The notes under the pieces: generated by a model | Told to the model about the DNA's origin: nothing | Database searches by the model: none | Seen by the model: the letters and a program-made list of their open reading frames with translations, nothing else | Shown: one piece after another, positions 44,472 through 53,314 of the stretch | Position numbering within the stretch: position 1 is the stretch's first letter | Layout of the letters: every line of letters starts with the position of its first letter | Program-made: the position numbers and the translations under genes | Assembly: GCF_001750165.1 (NCBI RefSeq) | Contig: NZ_CP015411.1 | Coordinates: forward strand, 2,322,001-2,386,000 | Reading direction: 5' to 3' | Source: Pseudoalteromonas luteoviolacea | GTDB taxonomy: Bacteria; Pseudomonadota; Gammaproteobacteria; Enterobacterales; Alteromonadaceae | Length of the DNA stretch: 64,000 bases

Positions 44472-46956
44472 TATATTCTTGCATTAACTTGCAAACTACT
44501 TGGGTTAATTGGCTATCATTTTGCATTAATTGCTTAAGCTTGTCGCAAGGGAGCCACATAATATCACAGGGTGTGTCACTGGTAATGTCGGTTGCGCATG
44601 CACCGCTTAGCAATGCGGTTAGAGCAATTGATTCACCGGGCCCTTTATTTGTACAAGTGTGCTTTACGCCATTACCTGATGATACGTTCCATTGTTCTTT
44701 AACGCTTCCTCTCACAATAACGCCAATTTTAGAGAGCGGCTGATTTTCGTTGCAAATTACTTGCTGCGCTTCATAAACGTGATGCTCTACAAAAGCGGAT
44801 AGTTTCTCCCGTGTGGCAAGCGGTAAGTTCTTAGCCCAAGGAATATCATTGGTAAATTGCTGCTGTTTTGTTGTTTTGAAGATTGACTCATTTTGGAGGT
44901 TGGCCATTTTGTCTTCAACGCATGCTAATAACCTTTGTGCTTCGGGTTTATCTAACACAGCTTGCTTGAGCTGTGCATTGATGACAGCGCGCTCGCGATT
45001 GAGCAACAACCTAGTGGCAGCTTGTGTCTGTAAGGATTGAATAATTTCTGGAAAGCTCTCGTGGAGTTCATTCATGCGCTCAAGTGTGCGTTTTTTGTTG
45101 TCTTTGACATCTTTTAACACCAAATCTGCTGCAGACTGGCTAGGCGCTAACGTTTGCACATGACTTTGCAGTGCCTCTTGTGCGTGCATAAACCCACGAG
45201 CAATGTCGTAACCCAAGGCAAGTTTCTTAAAATAAAAGGTCAATAAGAGCTTGTTTAACCATGAATACTGTCTAAGTGGTTGCAGCCATTTGGGTGTTTG
45301 CCACACCGTGTAAATGGAGGTTCTTGGGCTAATCTGGGGTTCTCCGTCAAGGGCAGATTCAACCGCTTCGACTAACTTGCTGGTGGCTTGTTTGCTCAAC
45401 ATCCCTTGTTCAAATTGCGTCCAATAATGTTTGCGCTCAGTCTCGAGCAGTCGTCTTTTGTATGCGGTGTTGAGCTCGTCTGTGGTTATTTTGCTATTTG
45501 ATTCAGTCTCATTGAGTGCTTGTAGTTGCGACTTTTGCTTCACGGTTTCCCAGTCTGCGCCTTGCAAAAATGGGTTGGTCATCATCACCGGCAGCATCTC
45601 GTGAAGCTCATTACTGATAGTGCCTTGGGCTTTGTCTACGGTCGCTTGCTTTGCCGGAGGTAATGAGTTAAAGCCAAGTATTTTAAGTAACCAGCCCATC
45701 GTAGAGCCGTTGACCAATATGGTTAAGACCACGATGCCTGCGCATAAAAACAGCACCCGATCACCAATTTCTTTTGGTATGACATCACTGGCGACTACGG
45801 CTAGCGCCAAGGCTAATGACACTGCACCGCGTAGTCCACCCCAGCACAGCACAGCTGCTTTTGGAAAATTAATACCAATACCTAACCTAGTCAGGGCAGG
45901 CATACAAACGGTGATAGAGATTGCCCGAATGATTAAAATGCCAGCATAAAGTAATGCCAGCATTTTCCATGCTTGCATATCGTTAAGTGGTACACGGATA
46001 GCGACCAATATGCCCACCAGTAAAAAGATAAGTGTGTTGGCCATGTGGGCCATCATTTCCCAAAAATGATGTAAAAATCCAGCCACTTCGGGGCTGATCC
46101 GAGTTCGACCGATACTTGCAAACATAATGGCTAACGTGACAACCGCAACAACTCCTGATACGTGAAAGTTCTCGGCAATAAAAAAAACTGAATAGGCCGC
46201 AGCAATGGTTAAAGAGATCTCGATCATTGGGTCGTTAAATACATGCTCTATCCATATGATACATAAACCGCCAACAGCTAAACCTATTGCCAGACCTACT
46301 AAAACGACTTGTAAAAACTCAGCAGTGACATGTAAAGGCGATGAAAGTCCAGCGTTGATATCCCCGCTGTATGTGGCAGTAACCCACACGAAAAACAGTG
46401 AAAAGAACACGATTGCGGTGCCGTCATTGAGCAGTGACTCGCCTTCAATGAGGGTTTCAAGGCGTTTTCGAGAACTGACTTCTTTTAAAAGTGCAACGAC
46501 AGCCACCGGATCTGTGGCACTGATTAAAGCGCCAAACATCAGGCAAATGGCCCAGCTCCACCCCCAGCCATCGGGCACTATGGCAAAGATGAGCTCGGCA
46601 GTTAACCAAATCGCGAGCATTAAACCAGGGACGGCTAAAATAGCGATTTGCGTAAACATACGACGGAATAAATGCACCTCCATGGCAAATGCGCTTTCAA
46701 AAATGAGCGTCGGCAAAAATAGGTATAAAAATAGGTGAGAGTCTATTTCAGCAACCAAAGATAAACTTTGGCCAAACTCTGGGGCGTATGCATTGAATAA
46801 ATCACCTCTTTGTAGCAACCCGATTGCAATGCCTAACAATAGGAGCGCTACAGTGTAGGGGACTTGTGTGCCTTTTAAAATATGCCGCACAAATGCGCCA
46901 ATAAAGAGTGCGAAGATCACAAACAGCAGGATCAACAGCCCTGTGCTAAATGCCAT
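44464..46956 (-). CDS. Na+/H+ antiporter (CPA1/NhaP type) with C-terminal cyclic-nucleotide-binding-like domain
   Basis: An 830-residue inner-membrane protein. About 12-13 membrane segments in residues 1-425 carry the CPA1 signature around ATDPVAVVALLKEV and ESLLNDGTAIVFF, where the conserved Asp residues bind the exchanged cation. A long cytoplasmic tail of about 400 residues is mostly helical and ends in a cNMP-binding-like beta roll (VICNENQPLSKIGVIVRGSVKEQW ... GPGESIALTALLSG). This arrangement resembles plant SOS1 and sperm NHE. Na+ export is fitting for a marine cell; nucleotide control is inferred, as the phosphate-binding cassette is not a perfect match. Confidence 0.88.
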   Translation of the reverse strand: MAFSTGLLILLFVIFALFIGAFVRHILKGTQVPYTVALLLLGIAIGLLQRGDLFNAYAPEFGQSLSLVAEIDSHLFLYLFLPTLIFESAFAMEVHLFRRMFTQIAILAVPGLMLAIWLTAELIFAIVPDGWGWSWAICLMFGALISATDPVAVVALLKEVSSRKRLETLIEGESLLNDGTAIVFFSLFFVWVTATYSGDINAGLSSPLHVTAEFLQVVLVGLAIGLAVGGLCIIWIEHVFNDPMIEISLTIAAAYSVFFIAENFHVSGVVAVVTLAIMFASIGRTRISPEVAGFLHHFWEMMAHMANTLIFLLVGILVAIRVPLNDMQAWKMLALLYAGILIIRAISITVCMPALTRLGIGINFPKAAVLCWGGLRGAVSLALALAVVASDVIPKEIGDRVLFLCAGIVVLTILVNGSTMGWLLKILGFNSLPPAKQATVDKAQGTISNELHEMLPVMMTNPFLQGADWETVKQKSQLQALNETESNSKITTDELNTAYKRRLLETERKHYWTQFEQGMLSKQATSKLVEAVESALDGEPQISPRTSIYTVWQTPKWLQPLRQYSWLNKLLLTFYFKKLALGYDIARGFMHAQEALQSHVQTLAPSQSAADLVLKDVKDNKKRTLERMNELHESFPEIIQSLQTQAATRLLLNRERAVINAQLKQAVLDKPEAQRLLACVEDKMANLQNESIFKTTKQQQFTNDIPWAKNLPLATREKLSAFVEHHVYEAQQVICNENQPLSKIGVIVRGSVKEQWNVSSGNGVKHTCTNKGPGESIALTALLSGACATDITSDTPCDIMWLPCDKLKQLMQNDSQLTQVVCKLMQEYTN

Positions 46957-47101
46957 AGTACTGTGCCTATGCAGGTTGAATGCTCTAAGTTTAGAAAAGG
47001 AATGTCAGGTTCGCTAAGATTAAGCAGGATAGAGGGGGGTTTAAATTTCAAAAATGTTCATACAATAGAAACAGATAGTGTGTGATGTGATTAGGTTGAA
47101 T

Positions 47102-47503
47102 ATGGTCAAAGGTAGTTGCAATTGTAACGCAGTGCAGTTTGAAATCAGTTTACCAATAACGGATATCTATGTTTGCCATTGCTCAATTTGCCGAAAAACA
47201 AGTGGCGGAAATGGTGTGTCGGTTGCTGTGGTGAATAACAAACACTTTGCTTGGTTAAGTGGTACCGATAAAGTCAAAACTTGGTGTAAACCAGATCATG
47301 ATTGGGTTTGTAGTTTTTGTACACTGTGTGGATCAAACCTGCCTGGTAAAAACGATGACCAGCGTATGTATGTGCCGGTAGGGTTAATCGCGAATGACGA
47401 TTTAGTGGGCGCTAAGGTGGTTCATCATATGTGGGTGAGTTCAAAAGCCAACTGGGACGAAATTGGTGATCAAGGTCAGCAGCACGATGGGTTTATTGAT
47501 TAA
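47102..47503 (+). CDS. GFA-family zinc-binding protein
   Basis: A 133-residue protein starting at ATG 47102 (MVKGSCNCNAVQFEIS). Conserved cysteines: CNC at the start, CHCSICRKTSGG in the middle and CTLCGSNLP later, the zinc sites of the GFA fold. It differs strongly from the copy at 4529-4912, so it is another subfamily rather than a recent duplicate. Reaction unknown. It converges on the esterase gene 47558-48445 across a hairpin. Confidence 0.87.
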   Translation: MVKGSCNCNAVQFEISLPITDIYVCHCSICRKTSGGNGVSVAVVNNKHFAWLSGTDKVKTWCKPDHDWVCSFCTLCGSNLPGKNDDQRMYVPVGLIANDDLVGAKVVHHMWVSSKANWDEIGDQGQQHDGFID

Positions 47504-47511
47504 TCTGCTTT

Positions 47512-47538
47512 GAAAAAAAGAGGTGCAAGGGGCACCTC
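47512..47538. terminator. Terminator between convergent GFA and esterase genes
   Basis: GAGGTGC (47520-47526) pairs with GCACCTC (47532-47538) over AAGGG. A run of seven A precedes the stem, so on the minus strand it is followed by a T-tract and terminates the esterase transcript. Confidence 0.8.
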
Positions 47539-47557
47539 ACTTTATGGCAGGTTTCAC

Positions 47558-48445
47558 TTAGTCTTGGTCCGACTCATCTTCGTCTGTTTTAGGGCAAACG
47601 CTTGGGTAGCACTTAAATACTTCTCTTAAACCTCTAAATACACCAATATGTAAAACTGAACGATGGTTTTCGTCATGGGTAATGTCGTATCGAATTGTTG
47701 TCGCATCCGTGTCTATGAGGCTGTTTGCGGCGTCATCGATTGCTGTGATGTGCTGCAAGTAAAGTGCTTGGTGCTCAGGAGGAATATTTTCTTCATGCGC
47801 AGCAACGATATATACAGAGAAGGCTTTTTCATCGAATGTGTCTTCAGCGGCTTCAACCCATTTCGCAACGATGCCATTGTCCCACCATAAGGAAGGGTCA
47901 ATGGCGACATAGCCTTTAAATAAAGGCTGCATATGCTCTGATAATAAGCTAGTGATCGTAAATAACCCGCCAAGTGAATGACCAGATAGCACTCTAAAGT
48001 CGTCGGTACGGTAAGTAGTATCAATAAACGGGATTACTTCATCTTTGATGAATGCTTTTAATTGTTGGCTTTGTCCAGTTGCGACTGGAATTGGGCTATT
48101 TTTAGGTTCTGTTGGGGTTAAATCACGCGCTCTGTGATGGCGAGTATTGATAGCGACTAAAATTGCCTCTGGCAACATATTTGAGCGTTGTAAGAACCAC
48201 ATATTGTGACCAGTTAAATATTGCAAGTTCTCGCCGTCAGTGGTGTAAATCACAGGGTATTGCTTGTCGCTATTTTCTGGCGCGTTGTAGCCTTCAGGCA
48301 AAATTACCCACACAGTACGTTCTTCACCGAGTGTTGAAGACGAGATAGTATGTTCAGTGGGGAGATGTTCATATTTATAGTCAAGGTAAGAGGCATTGGC
48401 CAAAAAGCTACAGGCACACATCAATAGGAAAGCGAACTGCTTCAT
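47558..48445 (-). CDS. Periplasmic esterase D / IroE-like hydrolase (paralogue of 3238-4119)
   Basis: The 295-residue protein has a signal peptide (FAFLLMCACSFLANA) and strong AGGAG. GHSLGG contains nucleophile Ser157, and WVILPEGYNAPENSDKQYPVIYTTDG and SLWWDN match the other copy. The C-terminus ends in acidic residues (KTDEDESDQD). It is an exported ester hydrolase of unknown substrate. As at the left of the window, the neighbouring opposite-strand gene is a GFA protein. Confidence 0.85.
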   Translation of the reverse strand: MKQFAFLLMCACSFLANASYLDYKYEHLPTEHTISSSTLGEERTVWVILPEGYNAPENSDKQYPVIYTTDGENLQYLTGHNMWFLQRSNMLPEAILVAINTRHHRARDLTPTEPKNSPIPVATGQSQQLKAFIKDEVIPFIDTTYRTDDFRVLSGHSLGGLFTITSLLSEHMQPLFKGYVAIDPSLWWDNGIVAKWVEAAEDTFDEKAFSVYIVAAHEENIPPEHQALYLQHITAIDDAANSLIDTDATTIRYDITHDENHRSVLHIGVFRGLREVFKCYPSVCPKTDEDESDQD

Positions 48446-48763
48446 TAGATTACTCCTTTGTTTAAGTTATTTTAAGGACGAAACAGTTATGTAATTGTTT
48501 AGCTTTACAGTTAGGGCATAGCTAGATGTAGGTTATTTAATTAAATTATTTATAGGTTGTGACCTTGTGGATATCTCTAAAAGAGGAAAATCTTGAGTAA
48601 TGCTGATATTTGGGAAAGAGAGAAAAAGTATCGATAGTGTGAGTATTTAAAGGTTATTTAGCGTGAGTGAGTTTGTTTTTCCGATATACTTAGTAGCGCC
48701 ATTGTATTTGCTCATGATTTATAAAGGATAAAGCTCGTACTGTCTGACGCTACGTTATATATG
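48446..48763. other. Intergenic region upstream of esterase, no gene seen
   Basis: About 318 bp of AT-rich sequence. It must include the esterase promoter on the minus strand. No convincing reading frame with an RBS, repeat or hairpin was found. Confidence 0.4.
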
Positions 48764-49480
48764 TTAATAACCAAATTTTGCTTCAGCTTTATTATGCAGT
48801 TGTTCACCCACATTTTGCGCGTATTTCAAAACATCAAAGTTGCCTTTGAAAAAGCTAATGTCTCCCATTGAGCTGTAAGATTCATCGAACACCTCTTTAA
48901 AATCTATAATGTCCTTAAAGTTTTCTGCATTGACATCAAATTTACCCCAAGCAGGACCTTTGCCATCGGCTCCTCTATCGTACGCTAAGCCTTGCATGAA
49001 TAGGGCAGGGACTTGTTTTGCAAGCTCAAGTAGGTCTTCATTTTCATTAAGTTTTTCTTCTAGGTGGCTTTTATTCTCGTCACTGATTGTACCACTGACG
49101 ACAAATTCACCTTTTTCATCAATCGAAAATCCCCAGCTTGTTGACTCGGCGAGTTTTGGATCTGTGCTTTTTAACTCGCTCATAAATGATTGATAGTGTG
49201 TTTGCATATCTCTAAACAAGTCTGCTACACCGCCAAAATATAAGGTTTGGGATACTTTGTTGAGTCTTTCAGGGTCATAGGTATGGGATTCAAGTGTCAT
49301 GTCACCTACATTTGGATCATTAATTATGTGTTGGTCGTCATATGATGTATTTTGAATATGTGCCGCTGCTACTGTCTTTATCTCATCAGTAATGGGTTTA
49401 GCATCCATAGATGCAGGTTTCTTGTTTGGTGCGCTATTGGGGGCTGGTGGCGGAAAATTACTTTGGTTCGCTATCTTCAT
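48764..49480 (-). CDS. Hypothetical protein, proline-rich N-terminus
   Basis: A 238-residue protein; ATG 49480 is chosen because AAGGAT lies 6 nt upstream, and longer frames add unrelated residues. The first 40 residues are proline/alanine/lysine-rich and look disordered (NFPPPAPNSAPNKKPA). The rest is soluble, acidic and mixed alpha/beta, with a WGFSIDEKGEFVVSGTIS beta stretch followed by helices. No signal peptide or membrane segment. I do not recognise a family; a flagellar-associated or phage-like role cannot be inferred. Confidence 0.65.
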   Translation of the reverse strand: MKIANQSNFPPPAPNSAPNKKPASMDAKPITDEIKTVAAAHIQNTSYDDQHIINDPNVGDMTLESHTYDPERLNKVSQTLYFGGVADLFRDMQTHYQSFMSELKSTDPKLAESTSWGFSIDEKGEFVVSGTISDENKSHLEEKLNENEDLLELAKQVPALFMQGLAYDRGADGKGPAWGKFDVNAENFKDIIDFKEVFDESYSSMGDISFFKGNFDVLKYAQNVGEQLHNKAEAKFGY

Positions 49481-49754
49481 TACATAATCCTTATTCAGAA
49501 GACTTTTCATTGGTTTACATATCGACAATTACACTAAGGTCTTTAGTTATTAATTTCTAATATGTACAAATATCTACTACTCATCAAAACGAGTTTTAGG
49601 CTTTTTGTTGGCGTAATCCATTTTACACTGTTTTTATAAATCACTATTTAGTTAAGTTGTATCATTAATATAAATAAAGTTTTCTGTTCTAGTTGAAACA
49701 CGTATTTTGAAATGTTGCATACTAATTATACACCGTGTTAAAAAGAGTGTTTTA

Positions 49755-50771
49755 ATGAACTGTAAAGCTGACTTCATCATGCAAAAATGCTCAATCTTGC
49801 AGCACTTACCAAAAGCCAAACTAGGCTATCTGCCAACCCCCGTGATTAAACTAGAGAATTTATCTCGAATTTTAGGTGGTCCTGACATACTCATGAAGCG
49901 AGATGATCTGACAGGCCTTGCTCTTGGTGGAAACAAGACAAGAAAGCTTGAGTACATATTGGGAGATGCACTTAAAAAAGGCCGTGATACAGTTATAACA
50001 GCAGGCGCTCAACAGTCTAATCATTGCAGGCAAACAGCTGCTGCCGCTGCTAAATTGGGGTTAGAATGTCATTTGTTATTAGGAGGAGAACAGCCCGTTA
50101 AACTCAATGGAAATTTATTATTGGACGAGTTGTTTGGTGCACATATTCACTTCACGAAAGAAAATAGAAAGGGAGAAGATATTCCCAACCTCGTCGAGAC
50201 GTTGAAATTATCAGGGCATAAGCCGTATGTGATCCATTATGGGGGATCGAATGAGTTGGGTGCATGTGGCTTTATTGAAGCAGGCTTTGAATTGGCAACA
50301 CAACTTGATGTAAAAAACTTAAGTCATGTTTTTTTTGCTTCAAGTTCAGGCGGCACGCATGCTGGTTTAATGATAGCCAAGTCATTATTGAAGCACAATT
50401 ACGAGCTTACAGGTATACAGATTGATAAAGCCGAAGGAGAGACCATTAGCTTTAAACATCATGTACATAAACTTGTGAATTCAACATCTTCTTTTTTAAA
50501 TCTGCAGCAAAACTATGCCATAAATGAGGTACTGCTAGATAAGGGGTACTTAGAAACAGGATATGGTGTTTTGACGGAACAAGAAAAAGAAGCGATCCAA
50601 CTATTGGCTAAATCAGAGGGAATTTTACTCGATCCTGTTTATACGGGAAGGGCTTTTGCTGCCATGGTAGATAAAATTCAAAAAAGAGCGCTTCCAATTG
50701 ATAAACAGGTACTGTTTTGGCACACAGGTGGAGCGCCTTCTTTGTTCGCTTACAGTGGTGCGATTTTATAG
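49755..50771 (+). CDS. dcyD: D-cysteine desulfhydrase (PLP-dependent)
   Basis: The 338-residue PLP enzyme belongs to the D-cysteine desulfhydrase / ACC deaminase family. The PLP lysine is Lys61 in LGGNKTRKLEY; AGAQQSNHCRQTAAAAAKLG binds phosphate. In PVYTGRA and HTGGAPSLF both discriminating positions are Thr, as in D-cysteine desulfhydrase, whereas ACC deaminase has Glu and Leu there. It should convert D-cysteine to pyruvate, H2S and ammonia, possibly for detoxification or sulfur supply. Start ATG 49755 follows AAGAG; ATG 49779 is an alternative. Confidence 0.88.
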   Translation: MNCKADFIMQKCSILQHLPKAKLGYLPTPVIKLENLSRILGGPDILMKRDDLTGLALGGNKTRKLEYILGDALKKGRDTVITAGAQQSNHCRQTAAAAAKLGLECHLLLGGEQPVKLNGNLLLDELFGAHIHFTKENRKGEDIPNLVETLKLSGHKPYVIHYGGSNELGACGFIEAGFELATQLDVKNLSHVFFASSSGGTHAGLMIAKSLLKHNYELTGIQIDKAEGETISFKHHVHKLVNSTSSFLNLQQNYAINEVLLDKGYLETGYGVLTEQEKEAIQLLAKSEGILLDPVYTGRAFAAMVDKIQKRALPIDKQVLFWHTGGAPSLFAYSGAIL

Positions 50772-50979
50772 TCGTATAATAAGCTATACACTGTTTAAAG
50801 TCGCTCAAAATTGGCACTTTGCGCTTAGATTGCATTTGTATATTGATTCCTTTAAATTTGCACATGTTGGCTTGATCCACCAGCTGGTTGCATACCCGTT
50901 ATTAGCAACTCTAACCCTTATATAAAATGACTTTTAGTCGTTTAATTTTTCAATATGAATTACGGAAAGCAAGTAAAAT

Positions 50980-51483
50980 ATGGCAGTCCTAGAAATTTTA
51001 ACCGCCCCCGATCCAAGATTAAAAACAAAAGCAAAAAAAGTAACAGATTTCGAGTCTGTTCAAACCCTAATTGATGACATGCTAGAAACTATGTATGCGA
51101 CACGAGACGGTATAGGTTTAGCTGCAACTCAAGTGGGCAGAGATGAAGCGGTTGTGATTATCGACATTTCAGATGAAAGAAATGAACCTCTCATTTTGGT
51201 TAACCCTGAAGTCACTGAAGGTAAAAATAAAGAAATGGGTCAAGAGGGGTGTTTATCGGTGCCTGATTACTTCGCTGAAGTTGAGCGGTTCACATCTGTA
51301 AAAGTAACTGCGCAAGACAGAAAGGGTAACCCAGTTGAAGTTGAGAGTGACGAGTTTTTAGCTATCGTTATGCAGCATGAAATTGATCATCTTCATGGCA
51401 ATTTGTTTATTGATTACCTTTCACCGTTAAAACAAAAAATGGCGATGAAAAAGGTTAAGAAATATTTAAAGCATTACGCTTAA
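50980..51483 (+). CDS. def: Peptide deformylase
   Basis: The 167-residue enzyme has all three motifs: GIGLAATQVG (44-53), EGCLSVP (89-95, metal ligand Cys91) and QHEIDHLHG (metal ligands His133, His137; catalytic Glu134). It removes the formyl group from nascent protein N-termini using Fe2+. The usual neighbour fmt is absent, so this is probably a second copy rather than the def-fmt locus. It is monocistronic between a promoterless-looking gap and a hairpin. Confidence 0.95.
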   Translation: MAVLEILTAPDPRLKTKAKKVTDFESVQTLIDDMLETMYATRDGIGLAATQVGRDEAVVIIDISDERNEPLILVNPEVTEGKNKEMGQEGCLSVPDYFAEVERFTSVKVTAQDRKGNPVEVESDEFLAIVMQHEIDHLHGNLFIDYLSPLKQKMAMKKVKKYLKHYA

Positions 51484-51493
51484 CTTTACCTTT

Positions 51494-51520
51494 AAGCAGT
51501 ATGTACCATACTGCTTTCTC
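51494..51520 (+). terminator. Intrinsic terminator after def
   Basis: AAGCAGTATG (51494-51503) pairs with CATACTGCTT (51507-51516) over a 3-nt loop, followed by a short pyrimidine tract. Confidence 0.75.
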
Positions 51521-51628
51521 AATATAGCTTCCTCTTTATATTCAAATTTTCTTGAGCGACTTGTTACCATCTAGTATGGTCTATCATTGATCCACAATTA
51601 TAGCTAAGTAATCTTCTAAGGAATGATC

Positions 51629-52057
51629 ATGCGAACCCTCGGATTAAGCTTTTATATCGCAATTTTATTGATGACTGGTTGTGCAGGCACAGGTGACGTA
51701 AAAGAACAAAGTCGTGCAGCTACAGTCACTAAAAATGTCAAAGCACACAGTGAAGGGCTCAAAATGTATTTTGGTTTATCCATTCCAAGCGGAGGACATA
51801 TCTCGGCAGCTCAATGGCAGCACTTTGAATCAACTCGGCTAGCGAAAGCATTTGCAGGCTTTAGTGTTGTTGATGCAGTGGGTTATTACAAGGGCAAGAA
51901 AGAGCATACAAAAGTAGTCACTGTTTACAATGCTTCGGCTGAAGATATTGCCGCAGCCAATGAACTGGCGAAACAGTATAGTCAACTATTTAACCAAGAC
52001 TCGGTTCTCATAGCTCTGCTTAATGTTTCACACGTTAGCTTTGTTGGCAAGGAATAG
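51629..52057 (+). CDS. Small hypothetical lipoprotein
   Basis: A 142-residue protein. ATG 51629 is 6 nt after AAGGA; an ATG 6 bp upstream is too close to the RBS. The signal sequence ends in the lipobox MTGC, so it is likely anchored in a membrane. The mature part includes GLSIPSGGHISAAQWQHFEST and VDAVGYYKGKKEHTKVVTVYN, a pattern seen in DUF3574-like proteins, but I call this weakly. It lies 3 bp before the YjbR gene, probably in one transcript. Confidence 0.7.
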   Translation: MRTLGLSFYIAILLMTGCAGTGDVKEQSRAATVTKNVKAHSEGLKMYFGLSIPSGGHISAAQWQHFESTRLAKAFAGFSVVDAVGYYKGKKEHTKVVTVYNASAEDIAAANELAKQYSQLFNQDSVLIALLNVSHVSFVGKE

Positions 52058-52060
52058 ACT

Positions 52061-52441
52061 ATGAGTTGTGTTACTTCAATTACGGAATACCTTTTAGCAA
52101 AACCATTTAGTAGCGTCAGCCAACCATTTGGTGAGGGCGTTGATGTTTACAAAGTAAAAGACAAAATGTTTGCAACGCTTGCGCCAGAAAAAATGCGCCA
52201 AGCTCAATGCGGACATTGGTGGTTAAATTTAAAATGTGATCCTGATGAGGCACAAGCACTGCGCGATATTTTTGACGCCGTTATTCCTGGTTATCATATG
52301 AACAAACTACATTGGAATACGGTCATTCTTGATGGGTCCATACCTAAAGGAGAGATAGAACGTATGATTGATAACTCATTCTTATTAGTAGTTAAAAAGA
52401 TGCGAAAAGTTGAACAGCAGGCTATCTTCCTACATTTATAA
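52061..52441 (+). CDS. MmcQ/YjbR family DNA-binding-like protein
   Basis: The 126-residue protein matches the MmcQ/YjbR fold: LLAKPFSSVSQPFGEGVDVYKVKDKMFATL, LNLKCDP, VIPGYHMNKLHWNTVILDGSIP and the final helix MIDNSFLLVVKKM. Members have a CyaY-like double-wing fold proposed to bind DNA; function is unclear. It follows the small lipoprotein gene by 3 bp. Confidence 0.88.
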   Translation: MSCVTSITEYLLAKPFSSVSQPFGEGVDVYKVKDKMFATLAPEKMRQAQCGHWWLNLKCDPDEAQALRDIFDAVIPGYHMNKLHWNTVILDGSIPKGEIERMIDNSFLLVVKKMRKVEQQAIFLHL

Positions 52442-52507
52442 AACTATATTTTGAACTTTTGACCGTTATAGTCCTCTTATCTAGTTTAATAACAAGGATG
52501 GGATTAT

Positions 52508-53134
52508 ATGTTTCCTTTTGATGTATTTACCACATATACGGCAGCGTGCCTTTTACTCGTTGTCTCCCCCGGACCTGATAATATCTTGGCGATTGCTAGA
52601 GGGATAAGCCAAGGGCGATTAGCGGCTTGTATTTCTGCAAGTGCTTCTGGCGTAGGCATTCTATTTCACGTATTTGCAGCGACTGCTGGATTGACATTGT
52701 TAATTCAAACGTCAGCCATAGCCTTTTATATAGTCAAATTGATTGGTGCGAGCTATTTAATTTGGTTGGGGGTGAAAGTGATCCTTAATCGTAATTTGAT
52801 TACTATCGAACCAATAGAGGAAAAATCATTAAAAACGATTTTTGCTACTGGCTTTTTCTCTGCCGCATTAAATCCAAAACCAGGAATTTTTGTACTTGCA
52901 TTTGTACCACAGTTTATTGATCCAAGCTTGGGAAATGTTTCAATTCAAATGATGGTTTATGGTGCTTGGTTTGCATTATTAACTTCAATTGGCTTTGGAT
53001 TCATGGGGGTATTTTCGACTCAATTAAAAAAAGTGCTGTTCAATAAACCAAAAGTGTTACAGGGACTAAATATTTCAGCAGGTCTCACTTTTGTAAGCTC
53101 TGGTCTTGCTGTCGCTTTGATGAAACAAAGATAA
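52508..53134 (+). CDS. LysE/RhtB-family amino-acid exporter
   Basis: A 208-residue inner-membrane protein with about six hydrophobic segments. The N-terminal signature SPGPDNILAIARGISQGR and SYLIWLGVK are typical of LysE/RhtB transporters. It should export an amino acid or derivative, such as threonine or homoserine lactone; the substrate cannot be told from sequence. AAGGATGGG is upstream of the ATG. Confidence 0.9.
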   Translation: MFPFDVFTTYTAACLLLVVSPGPDNILAIARGISQGRLAACISASASGVGILFHVFAATAGLTLLIQTSAIAFYIVKLIGASYLIWLGVKVILNRNLITIEPIEEKSLKTIFATGFFSAALNPKPGIFVLAFVPQFIDPSLGNVSIQMMVYGAWFALLTSIGFGFMGVFSTQLKKVLFNKPKVLQGLNISAGLTFVSSGLAVALMKQR

Positions 53135-53314
53135 CTTCAAATATCAGTTATGTTCAATGAAAAACAGCTCAGTTAATTGACTATTTAACGACAAATGAGT
53201 TGAGTAATTTTTGTAACTTAATTCATTTTTAGTTACATTTAAGTTTATCTAATATATTGGATTTAATGTGATTTTTATTTAATGTAACTGAAAAAGCTAC
53301 AGGAGATACCCACA

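Noticed and set aside
49755..50771. ACC deaminase that would link to the ethylene-type receptor
   Set aside because: The two positions that separate the enzymes are Thr (PVYTGR and HTGGAP), as in D-cysteine desulfhydrase; ACC deaminase has Glu and Leu. The apparent ethylene-metabolism link is not supported.
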